Assembly (NCBI GenBank): GCA_026018925.1
Contig: JAKSZU010000011.1
Location: forward strand, 8,328,485 to 8,392,484
Source of the DNA: Tupaia tana
Lineage: Eukaryota; Chordata; Mammalia; Scandentia; Tupaiidae
DNA: 64,000 nucleotides
Direction of reading: 5' to 3'
The notes under the pieces: generated by a model
What the model saw: only the letters and a program-made list of their open reading frames with translations
What the model was told of the DNA's origin: nothing
Database searches by the model: none
Shown: positions 45,324 to 56,651 of the stretch, piece after piece
Numbering within the stretch: the stretch's first letter is position 1
How the letters are laid out: every line of letters begins with the position of its first letter
Position numbers and translations under genes: made by a program

Positions 45324-45606
45324 ATTTTAATTAATTTATTTATTTATTTATTTATTGGAGAGGTTTTTGCTATAGGGTGCGTGCACTCGCCAGACAGACA
45401 GAGACAGAGAGACAGAAAGTGAGAAATCACCCCCCAGGGGGGATGGCCATACCGCAATCCCTTCTCCTCCGTTCTCCTCTTGTGATCTTGGGCACGCACG
45501 CACATGTGCCCAGGGTGAGTTTTAAGCCACCGGGTCAGGAACATGAACTGCGGTCGACTAAATGGGAGACCAGTGACATAGCCATTATGCTAACTGCTGG
45601 TTCCCC
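45324..45606 (-). repeat. Family A SINE
   Basis: The (TTTA)n tail (45339-45356) instead of pure T and GGTTCC at the head mark a variant. The TSD TAGTCAGCCTTTTT is at 45310-45323 and 45607-45620. Confidence 0.95.
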
Positions 45607-45620
45607 TAGTCAGCCTTTTT

Positions 45621-46004
45621 CATAAGCATATTTTCCTAAATAAATTAACCTGAATGTGGCAATAGCTGATTGAGAAAAAGAATTAATTTTCTTATGAGAA
45701 TCATGATGAACTCATGTGTTTTACTGACTAAACATGTCTAATTATAACTTTTGCTTTCACTTTTTTTGAAACTCAAATCACCACAAATTGACCAGTAAAA
45801 AACACCTTTTAATTTGGTTTCTTGTGCCTTTAAAACATCATCTCTGAAACTAAGAAGGAATCTTTGTTATCTAGAAACAGAGTTTTCTCTAAGACTCCTT
45901 AGAGTTTTACTTTTTTAAAGGGGTACAGAGGGGAGAGGTTGTCATTTTTATTCCAGTTTTGTTTTTGTTTTGAGAAAAAGGTTGGCCTAGATAGTGAAAT
46001 AGGA
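45621..46004. other. Unassigned AT-rich sequence
   Basis: No gene or repeat recognised. Confidence 0.5.
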
Positions 46005-46792
46005 CTCTTTGGCACACAAAAAATATCTCCCCATCTCCCCACAAAAACATCAATTTGAACAACAATCCATGCATGAAAATACCTTCACAAGAGCTGAGAA
46101 AACCAGGTGAGAGATCACAGTACCTGGTTATAGCCCCTATGAGCTGGCCTGAATCTCAGTGAGTATCATCATTGCTGACCACAACGGGCTTGGGCTTCAG
46201 GTAATTCTCAGTGACATGTTGGTCTCAGTGACTGCAGGGTTTAAACATATCCAAACTCCTTGCCAGCCTCAACAACCACAGGATTCCAGTCTGGCACTGC
46301 ACCCTACAACAGTCCCAGGCTTAGGGTGTCCTTCAATGCCACAGCAACCACAGCAATCCCAGGCATTGCAGCAGATGGTCTATTCAGAATCTCTGAACAG
46401 GCTTACTGTTGAAGGGCATTCCCTGACAAAGCAAGGCTGCAAAGACTAAAATTAGCGCTTTCTTCTTCAAATGCACACCCATCAGCATGCACCTAGAAGA
46501 ATCAAGAATAGTCAGAAAAGCATAAAACCAAATAGACACCATGACAGGCAAGCAGCTAGCCTTAAAGAAAAAGAGACATATAAACTGTCTGACAAAAAAA
46601 AAAAAAATCAAAATATCTGTTTTAAGAAAGCTCAGCATACTTTAAAAAAATACAACAACAAAAAAATTCAAGAAAATGAGGAAATCTAACTGACCAGTAT
46701 AGGAAATGTAATGGAGAGATTGAAATAATAATAATTTAAAAAACAAACAGAAATCCTTTTGTTCAAAAACACAATTGATGAAATAAAAAATG
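46005..46792 (+). mobile_element. Old L1M fragment: 5' UTR and start of ORF1
   Basis: CATCAATTTGAACAACAATC, ATACCTTCACAAGAGCTGAG and CCAGGTGAGAGATCACAGTA are typical of an old mammalian L1 5' UTR. CAAAATATCTGTTTTAAGAA and AAACAGAAATCCTTTTGTTC follow as ORF1 coiled-coil sequence. Frameshifts and stops are frequent. ORF2 is absent, so this is a half-element (HAL1-like) or a 3'-deleted L1. Confidence 0.6.
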
Positions 46793-47126
46793 TTTTTGTT
46801 TGCTTTGCTTTTTAGTAGAGAAATGTACTTGAGATAAGAATTTAGAAACTACAAATAAATAGATGGTTATACATATGTATTGGTGTCCATGAATTACAGG
46901 AGAAATATTTCCATTTTTTGCATCCTTTGTTTTTGATCGAAACATCTTGAAATTAGGCTTAAAGTATGTACATAGAGCTAAGTCTCTCTTTCAATTTTAT
47001 TCTAATACAATACTAAATTCTAATATACCTAAATTTTTGAAGCCTATAAATAAACCATTAAAATTAATAAATGTCTACTAGTCAAATTACTAGACATAAA
47101 GCCAATATTTAATAATAGACTGGATT
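46793..47126. other. Unassigned AT-rich sequence
   Basis: Nothing recognised. Confidence 0.5.
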
Positions 47127-47240
47127 CAGCAGATGGTAAGAAAGCTAAGGTAGCTGGATCTCACACAGTCCACTTTGAAGTCTGAGTCCCAGATCTGGTG
47201 CCCTGAATCACATGGGGCATGTATAGATGTGAAGTTTGTA
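47127..47240 (+). repeat. SINE family D, head only
   Basis: ATTCAGCAGATGGTAAGAAA head and GAAGTCTGAGTCCCAGATC B box. Breaks off after GCATGTATAGATGTG. Confidence 0.6.
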
Positions 47241-47785
47241 GATAGTCAATGCTTCAAGGCATGTGGATATATTTCCTCTAAGGTATAAGACAAGTTACTG
47301 GAATGAAAATTCTTTACCATTAAGAAAGAGTAAAAGAATGGGATGAAATGAAGTTAGAGAGGCAGACTGGGGACAAATCAGGAAAAGAATTATAAACGCA
47401 AGTGGATTATACAGGATTTATTCTTAATATGCAGGAGAACTAGTGGAAAGTTTGAAACAAGAAAGAAATAGGATCTAATTTGCCTCACAAGCTTACTTTA
47501 GTTGGTGAGTGGATTAAGGGTTGGGGGGAAAGAGTTGAAGTAAGGTCAATTGGGAGACTATGCTGCCCTCTAGATAAAATGATAATGCCTTATACTTGGT
47601 TAACAGCAGGAGGAATGGAGTAAAAGGAGAGATTTACTACATATGTAGAATATAGACTTTGTCAGACTTACTGAGATTTTGGATGCAGTGGTTGAGGAAA
47701 AAGATACAAGTTAAAGAAGCAGTATTTTGAAGTCCTGCTCCAAGATTACCCTCAAGGACTTGCATAAGTTTGAAAAGTATCAGTA
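47241..47785. other. Unassigned; possible old repeat
   Basis: AGAAATAGGATCTAATTTGC and GGATTAAGGGTTGGGGGGAA around 47460-47530 resemble a common old mammalian repeat whose name I cannot give. No gene. Confidence 0.35.
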
Positions 47786-47799
47786 AAACATATATTTTT

Positions 47800-48073
47800 T
47801 TCTTTTTACTTTTTTTTTTTTTGAGAGGTTTTTGCTATAGGGCACATGGTCTTGCCAGAAAGACAGAGACACACAGAGAGACAGAAAGCAAGAAATCTCC
47901 CCCCCAGGGAGGATGGCTACGCTACAATCCCTTCTCCTCCATTCTCCTCTTGGGATCTTGGGCACACATGCACATGCACCCGGCGTGAGTTTAAGCCACC
48001 AGGGCCAGAACTTGAACCACAGTCGACTACATGCAAGTCCAGCAACATAACCATTTTTCCAGCTGCTGATCCC
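47800..48073 (-). repeat. Family A SINE
   Basis: GAGAGGTTTTTGCTATAGGG tail side and decayed head TTTTTCCAGCTGCTGATCCC. TAAAACAT at both flanks is a short TSD candidate. Confidence 0.9.
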
Positions 48074-48089
48074 TAAAACATCATATAGT

Positions 48090-48300
48090 AAGGTAAACTT
48101 TTGATAGCCTGGGTTTTATTTTTTAATGTATAAAATAGGGATAACAATATCTATGCCATATAAGTGTTATAAGGATTAAAAGAGTTCATATATATAAAAT
48201 ATCAAAAAAGAGCTCAGTACCCACACACTAAAATACTATGTAAGTGTTTATTTATTACTGTTGTTATTATTATTATTATTACTATTATTACTCTCTGTGA
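48090..48300 (+). repeat. MIR fragment
   Basis: AATGTATAAAATAGGGATAA, GTGTTATAAGGATTAAAAGA and a final (TTA)n of about 30 bp in the place of the MIR 3' end. Confidence 0.75.
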
Positions 48301-48404
48301 TTATAGCTCCTTTCTTTTTCAAAATATTTTTGGGTTGTGTTTTTTTTTTTTTTTTTCACATTTATACCTAATCATAGGAGATTACTTCATTGCTTTGTTT
48401 ATTT

Positions 48405-48637
48405 ATTTTTAGGTTTTTGCCATAGGTATGTGCTCTTGCCAGAGAGAGACAGAGAGAAGAAAAGTGAAAAATCATCCTCCAGAGGGGATGACTACACTGT
48501 AATCCCTTCTACTTCATTCTCATCTTGAGATTTTGGGCATGCAAGCACAGGCACTCAGTGTGGTTTTCAAGCAGCCAGATCCAGGACTCGAACTGTGGTC
48601 AGGCATGTGAGAATACAGTGCCTGAACTAGTAGCCCT
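48405..48637 (-). repeat. tRNA-derived SINE, family D
   Basis: AGGTTTTTGCCATAGGTATG tail side and CCAGGACTCGAACTGTGGTC reverse B box. ATTGCTTTGTTTATTT before and ATTGCTTTATTTTTT after are the likely TSD. Confidence 0.88.
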
Positions 48638-49137
48638 TATTGCTTTATTTTTTTTTAAGTAAGATTTTTGTTTTATTTCTCTTTTCTTTCCTTCATTTTA
48701 TACATTTTAACTTTCCCTTGTCATATTAGATTTTGGTTTTTAAAAGTGTTCATATTTTTGCCCGTGCCTCTGTCCTGGCTCTAACCTGTGAACACCCTTT
48801 GACTTTGCCTGGATTTAAACTACTAGGATTTGCCCACAAGAAATTATTCTTCTCCTTCACAAGATTTTTTTTTGGTTTTTGAATTTTGGGATACCAGGTT
48901 TCTGTTGGATTTAAGGATAACTGAACTGATTCAAATATATTAATCTCTACGGTGGTAGCCTCAGAATATGGAGTGTGAAAAGGGTTCATTGCAGACTACA
49001 TTTTCCTTCTTATCCATAATTCATAGCTGGCTTGAATGTTCTCCAAAAAAGCAGTTTATGTCCTAAAATACCTAACACATTGGGAGTTGGCAATTTTAAG
49101 GCACTTTAAATGGGCATCAGTACAATGGATCAGTGTG
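48638..49137. other. Unassigned sequence
   Basis: No gene or repeat recognised. Confidence 0.5.
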
Positions 49138-49148
49138 TCAAACCTCTT

Positions 49149-49411
49149 CGTTTTTTTGTTTGTTTGTTTTTTTAGAGGTTTTTGCTATAGGGCGTGTGTG
49201 CTTGTCAGAGAGACAGAGAGACAGAAAGTGAGAAATCACCCCCCGGGGGGATAGCCACGCCGCAATCCCTTCTCCTCCATTCTCCTCTCAGGATCTTGGG
49301 CACGCACGCACACACGCCCAGTGTGAGTTTAAGCCACCAGGCCTGGGACTCGAACCGCAGTCGACTATGTGGGAGTCCAGCGACATAGCCATTACGCTAA
49401 CTGCTGGTCCC
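49149..49411 (-). repeat. Family A SINE
   Basis: (TTTG)n tail, CCCCCGGGGGGATAGCC body and intact head CGCTAACTGCTGGTCCC. The TSD TCAAACCTCTT is at 49138-49148 and 49412-49422. Confidence 0.95.
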
Positions 49412-49422
49412 TCAAACCTCTT

Positions 49423-50324
49423 TGGTTTTAAGAGAAGAAAGTTTACGACAGAGCCTCTGTGGCGAGAGCTCTTGACAGTGCTAAGACTGCCTGTGGACCT
49501 TGTTCAGGTGGAGCGCAAAGCCATTATCTTCTCTGAAGGAAAACAAAGGAGCTGATCTGAAATTCAGCTGAGTTCCCCAGTAGCAGCATATGTTCTTATT
49601 ACAACCCTGATCCATGACTAAAATGTGCTCTTCTACAGTCTTGTCAGAAAAGTGTTTATTTCCCATTGATTAGTTAGCGACTCATTTGTTTTTTGTAAGA
49701 CAAGATATAATAACACATCATTTTAATAATTATCAGATACTGCTAGGTTATTTCTACTTTTAACACATTTGATGCTGTTCTGACTTCCTCCTGTCTGGTT
49801 TTTTTACAAAAGCAAGTTTAGTTCCCAATCATAAACAAGGATAAATCACCATAAACAAAGCTACCTCACGAGAGCTCTATAAACCAGTAAACCTGGTCCT
49901 CAGAACTCAAGAAGTATAAAGAGTTCTGAGACTCAAGCAAAAATTCTTTCAGACTAAAGGTACTAACTGGAAGTTAGGGCAATTGCCGGACGGAGGCAGT
50001 CTAGAAAGAAGAGATGCCCTTGATGTAAAGGGCACGTCAAGTGTACTGAGGACCTTGAGGACCCTTAGACTCCTAGAAAATCCTGCCAGTTAACAACTGT
50101 GGACATGGTCCCAGCTAAGTTCAGGTTGCCACAACAAACAAAGCAAAGAAAGTATTTGTCATTGAAGAGCTATCCCACAGCTGGTTCCAGCTGTTGTTCC
50201 ATCCTGACTCCCCACACACAGATGAAACTCTGATCTGTTAGCAAAGCAAAGCTATCAGAAATCTGAACTTCCTTACTGTCTTTATTTGGTCCTTCAATAC
50301 TTGAAGAGAGAATCATGCAAGTTA
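49423..50324. other. Unassigned, repeat-poor sequence
   Basis: About 0.9 kb without a SINE. No exon or repeat recognised. Confidence 0.5.
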
Positions 50325-50562
50325 CTTTAAGTTTATTTATTTCTTCCATGAGAGAGAGAACGAGAAAAACAGGAGACAAAGAGACAGCCCCTAACATGGT
50401 CTTCACGCCATAATCCACCCTTAGACTCACCCAGCCAGAATCATAGCACATGCAAATATTCAGAGTGCACAGAGAGATCTCAGGATTCACCCCAGGATGT
50501 TTCCATGTAGACCCAACATGAAGGAGCATTGTGTCACCCCTGTGCCACCACAGCAGCTCTCA
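50325..50562 (-). repeat. SINE, family C, reverse strand
   Basis: AAGTTTATTTATTTCTTCCA then TGAGAGAGAGAACGAG is the reverse of the CATAGAAGAAATAAA end. CAGGATTCACCCCAGGATG is the reverse B-box region and CTGTGCCACCACAGCAG the head. Confidence 0.75.
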
Positions 50563-51102
50563 TGCACGTTTTTAAATAAAACCCTCTTAATTCTGAACAC
50601 AGACCAAACATAGACCTTCCACTTGTAAGAGGAACAAAAAAGTGAAAAATAGAAAAAGCGTAAAAGTATTAGGCAGTTAAAAAAAGAGGATTTTGTGAAG
50701 AATTAATTCCCAACAAGATACCATATTCCTTTTGAGAATAAAGCTCCAAGAAAGACTTTTGGTCATTAGGGGACAAAAGCACAAATCTAACAAGGTGAAA
50801 TTCAACACAGAGAGGTCTAAGATCTTCTTTTTGGAGCCCGGGAATTTATTTCACAAATGCAACATTGTTCAGACGTGTCTGGTAGCACCACAGAAGTGAA
50901 AATCTTGTGTTTTAGCGGACAATAGTTTCAAAATGCTGCAACCACTTGATGAGATCATTTTTTAAAAGCTAATACAAACTTGGGCCGGGTATACAAAAAT
51001 AAATTTGAGGTAATTTTCACACTTTTTAATGGCTTCATCTCTATTGGATGCCACCCTTAGAGTGGATGTAGACAAACTGGAGCACAAGCAAAGAAGGATG
51101 GT
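50563..51102. other. Unassigned AT-rich sequence
   Basis: No gene or repeat recognised. Confidence 0.5.
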
Positions 51103-51118
51103 AAAGACAATGAAATAG

Positions 51119-51379
51119 AACGGGGCCCAGCAGTTAGCATAATGGCTGTGTCTCTGAACTCCCATGTAGCCGACCACAGTTTGAGTCCCAGACCCAGTGG
51201 CTTAAACTCACGCCAGGCATGTGTGCGTGCATGCCCAAGATCCTGAGAGGAGAATGAAGGAGAAGGGATTGCAGCGTGGCCATTCCCCCTGGAGGGTGAT
51301 TTACTGCTTTCTGTCTCTCTGTCTCTCTCTGTCTTTCTGGTGAGTGCATGTGACCTATAGCAAAATCTCTCCAAAATAA
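51119..51379 (+). repeat. Family A SINE
   Basis: GGGGCCCAGCAGTTAGCATAATG head and CCTATAGCAAAATCTCTCC end. AAAGACAATGAAATAG (51103-51118) recurs with one change at 51380-51395. Confidence 0.94.
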
Positions 51380-51562
51380 AAAGACAGTGAAATAGCATAT
51401 ATTTCAATGAAACATCATGCAACAACATTGAGGGAAATTGTTTTGATTATTCCAGAGAGAACATAAAACCTATCTTCAACAATTTAAAGACTGGCCATAT
51501 GAAAGGTGACCATGTTTATTTCTTATTATCTGATATGTAGAATCAGACAAAATGATGAGATA

Positions 51563-51696
51563 TACAGTAGTCTTCAAAAGTTTGTGAGAAAAATAAAATT
51601 AAAGTATGAATTTATTTTTGCCCAAAAAGAATTAAAATTCATGCAGTTTTTATCTAATAAGCATTTTCTATAACTTTTTTGAATAGCCCTTCTATA
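51563..51696. mobile_element. Mariner-type MITE, copy 4
   Basis: Left end TACAGTAGTCTTCAAAAGTT with GTGAGAAAAATAAAATTAAA, and right end TTTCTATAACTTTTTTGAAT with AGCCCTTCTATA. TA at both outer ends fits the TA target duplication of Tc1/mariner elements. Confidence 0.7.
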
Positions 51697-52029
51697 AGGC
51701 CATGTAATAAAGGTCTTTTTATTAGAACTATTCAATATAAAATATAAGTGGGATTTGTGTTTTATTCACCTTATTACTGGAAAGATTTAAGAAGAAGCTG
51801 GATGAGTATTTGCTCAAACATTCTTTGGAGTTCAACTTAACAAACATTTAGTCTGATTTATTTCTTTGGTTATGTGAATCTTGTAAGTTACTTTAAGTTT
51901 ACAAGGTCCTATACAGTAAATTATGCATTATATATTTTATATTTGAGAGGCCTTCCTCAGTTTAAATATCAACACAATGGGTGGATATTTATGATTAGAT
52001 TGGTTTTCCTTGAATCTTCAGTGGCATTA
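51697..52029. other. Unassigned AT-rich sequence
   Basis: No gene or repeat recognised. Confidence 0.5.
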
Positions 52030-52046
52030 AAAGTATGCCAAATTCT

Positions 52047-52338
52047 TTTTTTTCTTTTTTCTTTTATTGGAAAGTTTTTTTTTTTTTGAGAGGTTTTAGC
52101 TATAGGGCGCATGTGCTCGCCAGCCAGACAGAGAGAGACAGAGAGACAGAAAGCGAGAAATCACCCCCCCAGGGCAGATGGCCACGCCGCAATCTCTTCT
52201 CCTCTATTCTCCTCTCGGGATCTTGGGCAAGCAAGCACACGTGCCTGGCATGAGTTTAAGCCACCGGGTCCGGGACTTGAAACACGGTCAACTACATGGG
52301 AGTCCAGCGACATAGCCATTACGCCAACTGCTGGTCCC
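52047..52338 (-). repeat. Family A SINE
   Basis: Long composite T tail (52047-52088), GAGAGGTTTTAGCTATAGGG, and head CCAACTGCTGGTCCC. AAAGTATGCCAAATTCT (52030-52046) recurs with one change at 52340-52356. Confidence 0.95.
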
Positions 52339-52540
52339 AAAGGTATGCCAAATTCTAACCAATTATTTCCATAGAAAAATAGAAACTCATGAAAGGAATA
52401 TGAAGCAAAGTTTATATTATTTGGCAATGATGACAGCAAAATTGCAGTAAATTATCAGATAATATCATATCTTTGTACGATAAATATCATGGTGGCTGGG
52501 GAAAAACTGCTACATGTGCTACATATAAGAGTAGTATGAG

Positions 52541-52831
52541 GGACCAGCAGTTAGTGTAATGGCTGTGTCGCTGGACTCCCATGTAGTTGACCGCGGTTCG
52601 AGTCCCAGACCCGGTGGCTTAAACTCATGCTGGGATGCCGGGCACATGTGCGTGCGTGCCCAAGATCCCAAGAGGAGAATGGAGGAGAAGGGATTGCAGC
52701 GTGGCCATCCCCCCTGCGGGGTCATTTCTCACTTTCTGTCTCTATGTCTCTCTCTGTCTTTCTGGCGAGCGCATGTGCCCTATAGCAAAAACCTCTCAAA
52801 AAAAAAAAAAAAGAAAAAAAAGGAAAGAAAG
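52541..52831 (+). repeat. Family A SINE, upstream of a tandem second SINE
   Basis: GGACCAGCAGTTAGTGTAAT head and perfect B box GGTTCGAGTCC. An 11-bp local duplication (CTGGGATGCCGGGCAC) extends the linker. The TSD AAGAGTAGTATGAG is at 52527-52540 and 52832-52845; the next SINE starts at the right copy. Confidence 0.95.
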
Positions 52832-52845
52832 AAGAGTAGTATGAG

Positions 52846-53095
52846 ACCAGCAGACGGCATAATGGTAAGGTTGCTGGACTCCCACATGGCCGACTGTGGT
52901 TTGAGTACTGGATCCAGAGGCTTGAAACTCACACTGGGCACATGTGCATGTGTGTCCAGAAACCTGAGAAGAAAATGAAGGAGAAGGGATTGTGGTATGG
53001 CCATCCCCGCTGGGGAATGATTTCTTACTTTCTGTCTCTTTGTCTCTCCAGCAAGCACATATGCCCTATAACAAAAATCTGCCTTAAAGGGAAAA
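52846..53095 (+). repeat. Older SINE of the A/D lineage at the same target
   Basis: ACCAGCAGACGGCATAATGG head, GGCTTGAAACTCACACTGGG linker and CCTATAACAAAAATCTGCC end. AAGAGTA after its A tail matches the start of the TSD used by the SINE at 52541. Confidence 0.88.
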
Positions 53096-54012
53096 AAAAA
53101 AAGAGTACCACATAAACCATTATCTTATAATCAGGTTTATCTCTTTATTTGACTTAGAAGGTAACGTATAGGTTTATTCTTGTCAAACACTTTATTAAAA
53201 GGGCCTGGCTGAATAAAAAATGTAATTTTTATTTTGAAAGTATTTTTGAAAAGTATATCTCTTTGCATATAATAATTCATCCTAAACTCAACTGCAATCT
53301 CCAGTGTCAGAAATAGTCACTTTGCTCAGTTCGTTGAGTCCCTGGGTTGTTATCTTAGAATTGCTTATGGAGATTAGCTTGATGGAAATAATTATTATTA
53401 AGAATTCTAGGTATTTATAAAGAAAGTAAATATTTAAAATTTTTATAGGGAAACCCACAAAGTGTGGCTTACCTTCTATAGCAAACAGACCAAGAAGTGG
53501 ACTGGATAGAGGCCACAATGCAAGTCTTCTTGCTCTGCTTTATTCTCATTCTGTAAAAGAGGAAAAGGGAAAGAGCAGAGTCACAAACCAGAAACAGGCT
53601 GAAGGGACTTTTCTATTGGTTTTGTTGTTGCTGTTGTTATTTTTTTAATCTTTAAATATTTATTGTAATTCATGATTTACATGTAAACATTACACATCTT
53701 TCTAAGTTACAGAATGGTCGCTCAAAGCACATGTACGGTGTGTAACAAACAAGTTGAGGACATAAATGTGTTCACCACCTTCAACACTTAACATTATGTT
53801 AGGCTGTGAACATTTGAAACCCAAACCAATGGTTATTCTGCATTGTCTACCATGTTCTTTACTGTCAGAGACAGTTGTAAAGAAAATCATATTGATGCAA
53901 ATTCAAACAACAAATTATCCCATAAAGTAACAAAGATAATCTTAACCTAACCAATGAAAGAAGAATTTGTAAATTGCATGTAGAGGAGAGTGGGAGATAA
54001 GAATTTATAATC
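53096..54012. other. Unassigned AT-rich sequence
   Basis: (TTG)n near 53620. The reverse-oriented T-rich start at 53638 could be a LINE 3' end, but no family fits. No gene. Confidence 0.45.
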
Positions 54013-54140
54013 GGAGAGCCAATAGGTGGTGTGGTGGTTAAGGCATTGGACACTTCCACACAGTCAACACAGTTAGAGTCCTAGAGCTGGTGGCTTCTTT
54101 CTCTTTTTCCCTATCTCTTTGTCTCTCTCTGGTAAATTTA

Positions 54141-54173
<33 letters not shown>

Positions 54174-54215
54174 TTAATTAAATAAATAAATACTTTAAAA
54201 TTTTAATAATAAAAA
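54013..54215 (+). repeat. tRNA-derived SINE, family B
   Basis: GAGCCAATAGGTGGTGTGGT head and an (AAT)n tail of about 30 bp. The TSD AAGAATTTATAATC is at 53999-54012 and 54216-54229. Confidence 0.93.
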
Positions 54216-54428
54216 AAGAATTTATAATCTGAAATGATCTATGGATAGCTATCCTAAGCCCAGTTAGAGATAGGTAAAATTGCACATAACAATAGCTCAT
54301 TAGGAAAAGATTGAAAAGGAACACTTTTACTCACTCAGTGTGAGTTCTTATAGCACCATAGTACTATACATTATGCATAGAGAAAGAAGTCCTTGAAAAA
54401 AACAAAGATCAAAAAAAATTGAAAAGAG

Positions 54429-54680
54429 GGACCAGCAGTTAGCGTAATGGCTATGTCGCTGGACTCCCACGTAGTCGACTGCGGTTCACGTCCCAGACCC
54501 GGTGGCTTAAAACTCACGCCGGGTGCGTGTGCGTACGTGCCCAAGATCCCAAGAGGTGAATGGAGGAGAAGGGATTGCGGCATGACCATCCCCCCTGGGG
54601 GATGATTTCTTGCTTTCTGTTTCTCTCTGTCTGTCTGGCGAGCGCACGTGCCCTATAGCGAAAACCTCTTTAAAAAAAAA
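54429..54680 (+). repeat. Family A SINE, young
   Basis: GGACCAGCAGTTAGCGTAAT head with intact GTAGTCGACTGCGG and end CCTATAGCGAAAACCTCTTT. AAAATTGAAAAGAG is found on both sides (54415-54428, 54683-54696). Confidence 0.96.
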
Positions 54681-54696
54681 AAAAAATTGAAAAGAG

Positions 54697-55074
54697 ATGT
54701 TTAAAAGTGAAGGCACGGTAAAGCCAGTGATTTGGTGATTTACAGGCTTTCCAAAAATTTTGATTTTAGCACTTTTTCCAATTCATTCCAAAGAAAGACT
54801 TAGCTACTTAGCTGTCACATTTGAGATTTTTCTTCTATTATTTGGTTCTATTCAATGAATATAATGGTTAAAATAAATATGTAAATTGAAACCTGTGGAA
54901 ACAACTGTCTACCAAAAATGGGTGAACATGTATTTAAACCTACTTCTGTGTAAAATAGTTGAATCTGCATTTAATATCAACATTCAATGTTATTATCAAC
55001 ATGTGTGGACTCATTCTTTTTTTCTAGTCATTTTGTGTTCTCTTCCTTCTATTTGTTTCCCTTTAACTTTGCTG
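54697..55074. other. Unassigned AT-rich sequence
   Basis: No gene or repeat recognised. Confidence 0.5.
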
Positions 55075-56262
55075 GTGTAGTACGTACTTACTGAAGAGTT
55101 GGTTTCATTTGGGTGATTTTTTTCTGCATTTGTTCATCTGGGAATGATTTTAATTCTCCTTCCCATTGGAAAGCTGATTTTGCTGGGTATAATACTCTTG
55201 GCTGAACTTACTTTTCTTCCAAGTTTCAAATATATCTTCCTGTCTTTTCCTTGCATGCATTGTTTCAATTGAGAGATCAAATGTAAGTCTAATAAAGTAG
55301 CATTTGTAAATGATTTGGCATTTCTCTCTTTCCGTTTTTAGAATTTTGTCTTTGTCTTTGATTTTTACTAATTTGGCTATGACATGCCTTAGAGAGGATC
55401 TTCTTATATCTATTTGGATGTCCATGCTTTTCTAAATGTGGAAAGTTTTCAGTTAATATATTATGAAAGATGTTTTCTATCTCTTTATCTTGCTCTTCAC
55501 CTTCTGGAATACCTATTATGCAGATATTTGGCCCTTTAACAATGTCTAGGATTTCTTGTATATTGTCCTCATTTTTAAGTTATTTTTCTATTCTTTCCAT
55601 TTGCTTGGACTAAATCAGAGGTCTTATCTTCAAGGTCAGACATTCTTTCTTCTTTGTTGGCTAATCTGTTATTGTTAGTTTCAAGAGAGATTTTGATTTC
55701 CTGCATTGAATTCTTTATCTTCAGAAATTATTTAATTCTTTTTTAGTGTTTCTATCTCCTTATGGAGTTCCTGCTTCAAGTTAAGGTAGGATTTTCTCAT
55801 CTCCTGAAATTTGCCATGTGTTTTCTCTTGCATCACATTGAGTTTTATTACAATGAATATTCTGAATTATTTTTCTGGCATTTCTGTGATCTTTTGTGTT
55901 TTAGCTATTGTTACTGAGGAGTTATGATCCTTTGAGGAAGAGGTATTTTCTGATTTTGTCCTGTTTCTTAGAGCTTTGCTTTGATTTTTCGTCATCTAGT
56001 GGTATACTAACTTCTTCCTACTTCTTTGGACTAAGTTTCTATAGCTGTGTGCTCCTGTGCTTTTCTATGGTATGCTCAAGCTCTTTGCCAGTTTCCCTCC
56101 TCTACTGTGGTTGAGAGTGTAGGAGTTTTACATTCAGGTTATCAGAGGGGAATTTCTCTTCTTTAACTGCTAAAGGGGTTATGGAGAAAGAATTTCTCCA
56201 GAGTCTCCTATTTTCAGGTACTTTAGATTAATTAAGAGCTTTTGTGAATCAATAAAACGTGA
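55075..56262 (-). mobile_element. Old L1 / HAL1-like fragment carrying ORF1 sequence only
   Basis: A minus-strand frame at 55150-55425 still reads RRSSLRHVIAKLVK and KDKDKILK, matching the ORF1 RNA-binding domain of the intact L1 (its residues 207-228), plus FSQEYYTQQNQLS for the C-terminal domain. The remaining coiled-coil and N-terminal part is frame-broken up to about 56000, then 5' UTR-like sequence. ORF2 is missing on its 3' side. Confidence 0.75.
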
Positions 56263-56633
56263 AAAAAAAAAAGAGATAGGAACTTTCAGATCTTTCAGGT
56301 ACTTTCTCTGGAATTGCAGGAACCAGCTTTGCTATTGTTTTTAAACACTCATCATATTTTCAAATACTTGAATTTAATGCTGGCATCAGAAAATGAGGAA
56401 AGTTCACATCTCTTCTTTTTTCACATTTTATTGATTCACAAAAGATCTTAATTAATCTAAATACTTTTAATAGAAAGTGCAGCTGATATATACATATCTA
56501 TGAACACAATCTGACTTTAGGCATAAACCTGAGTGAGTAGAATGAACATACTATAAAGAAGCACCTAACTGGTGCTATATAGCTTACTGCAGTCATTAAA
56601 TAGGTATTCTTTTATGAAATTTTTAATTTCAAG
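56263..56633. other. Target region of the full-length L1
   Basis: AT-rich sequence with no gene recognised. It ends in the left copy of the L1 target duplication. Confidence 0.5.
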
Positions 56634-56651
56634 AAAAACAGTATTAGTTTT
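56634..56651. repeat. Left L1 target-site duplication
   Basis: AAAAACAGTATTAGTTTT, identical to 62624-62641. On the L1 sense strand the reconstructed nick is TT/AAAA, the preferred L1 endonuclease site. Confidence 0.95.

Noticed and set aside
2803-54680. tRNA genes at the SINE heads (A and B boxes present)
   Set aside because: Promoter boxes are conserved but no head folds into a complete cloverleaf with acceptor stem, and each continues into a SINE body and A tail.
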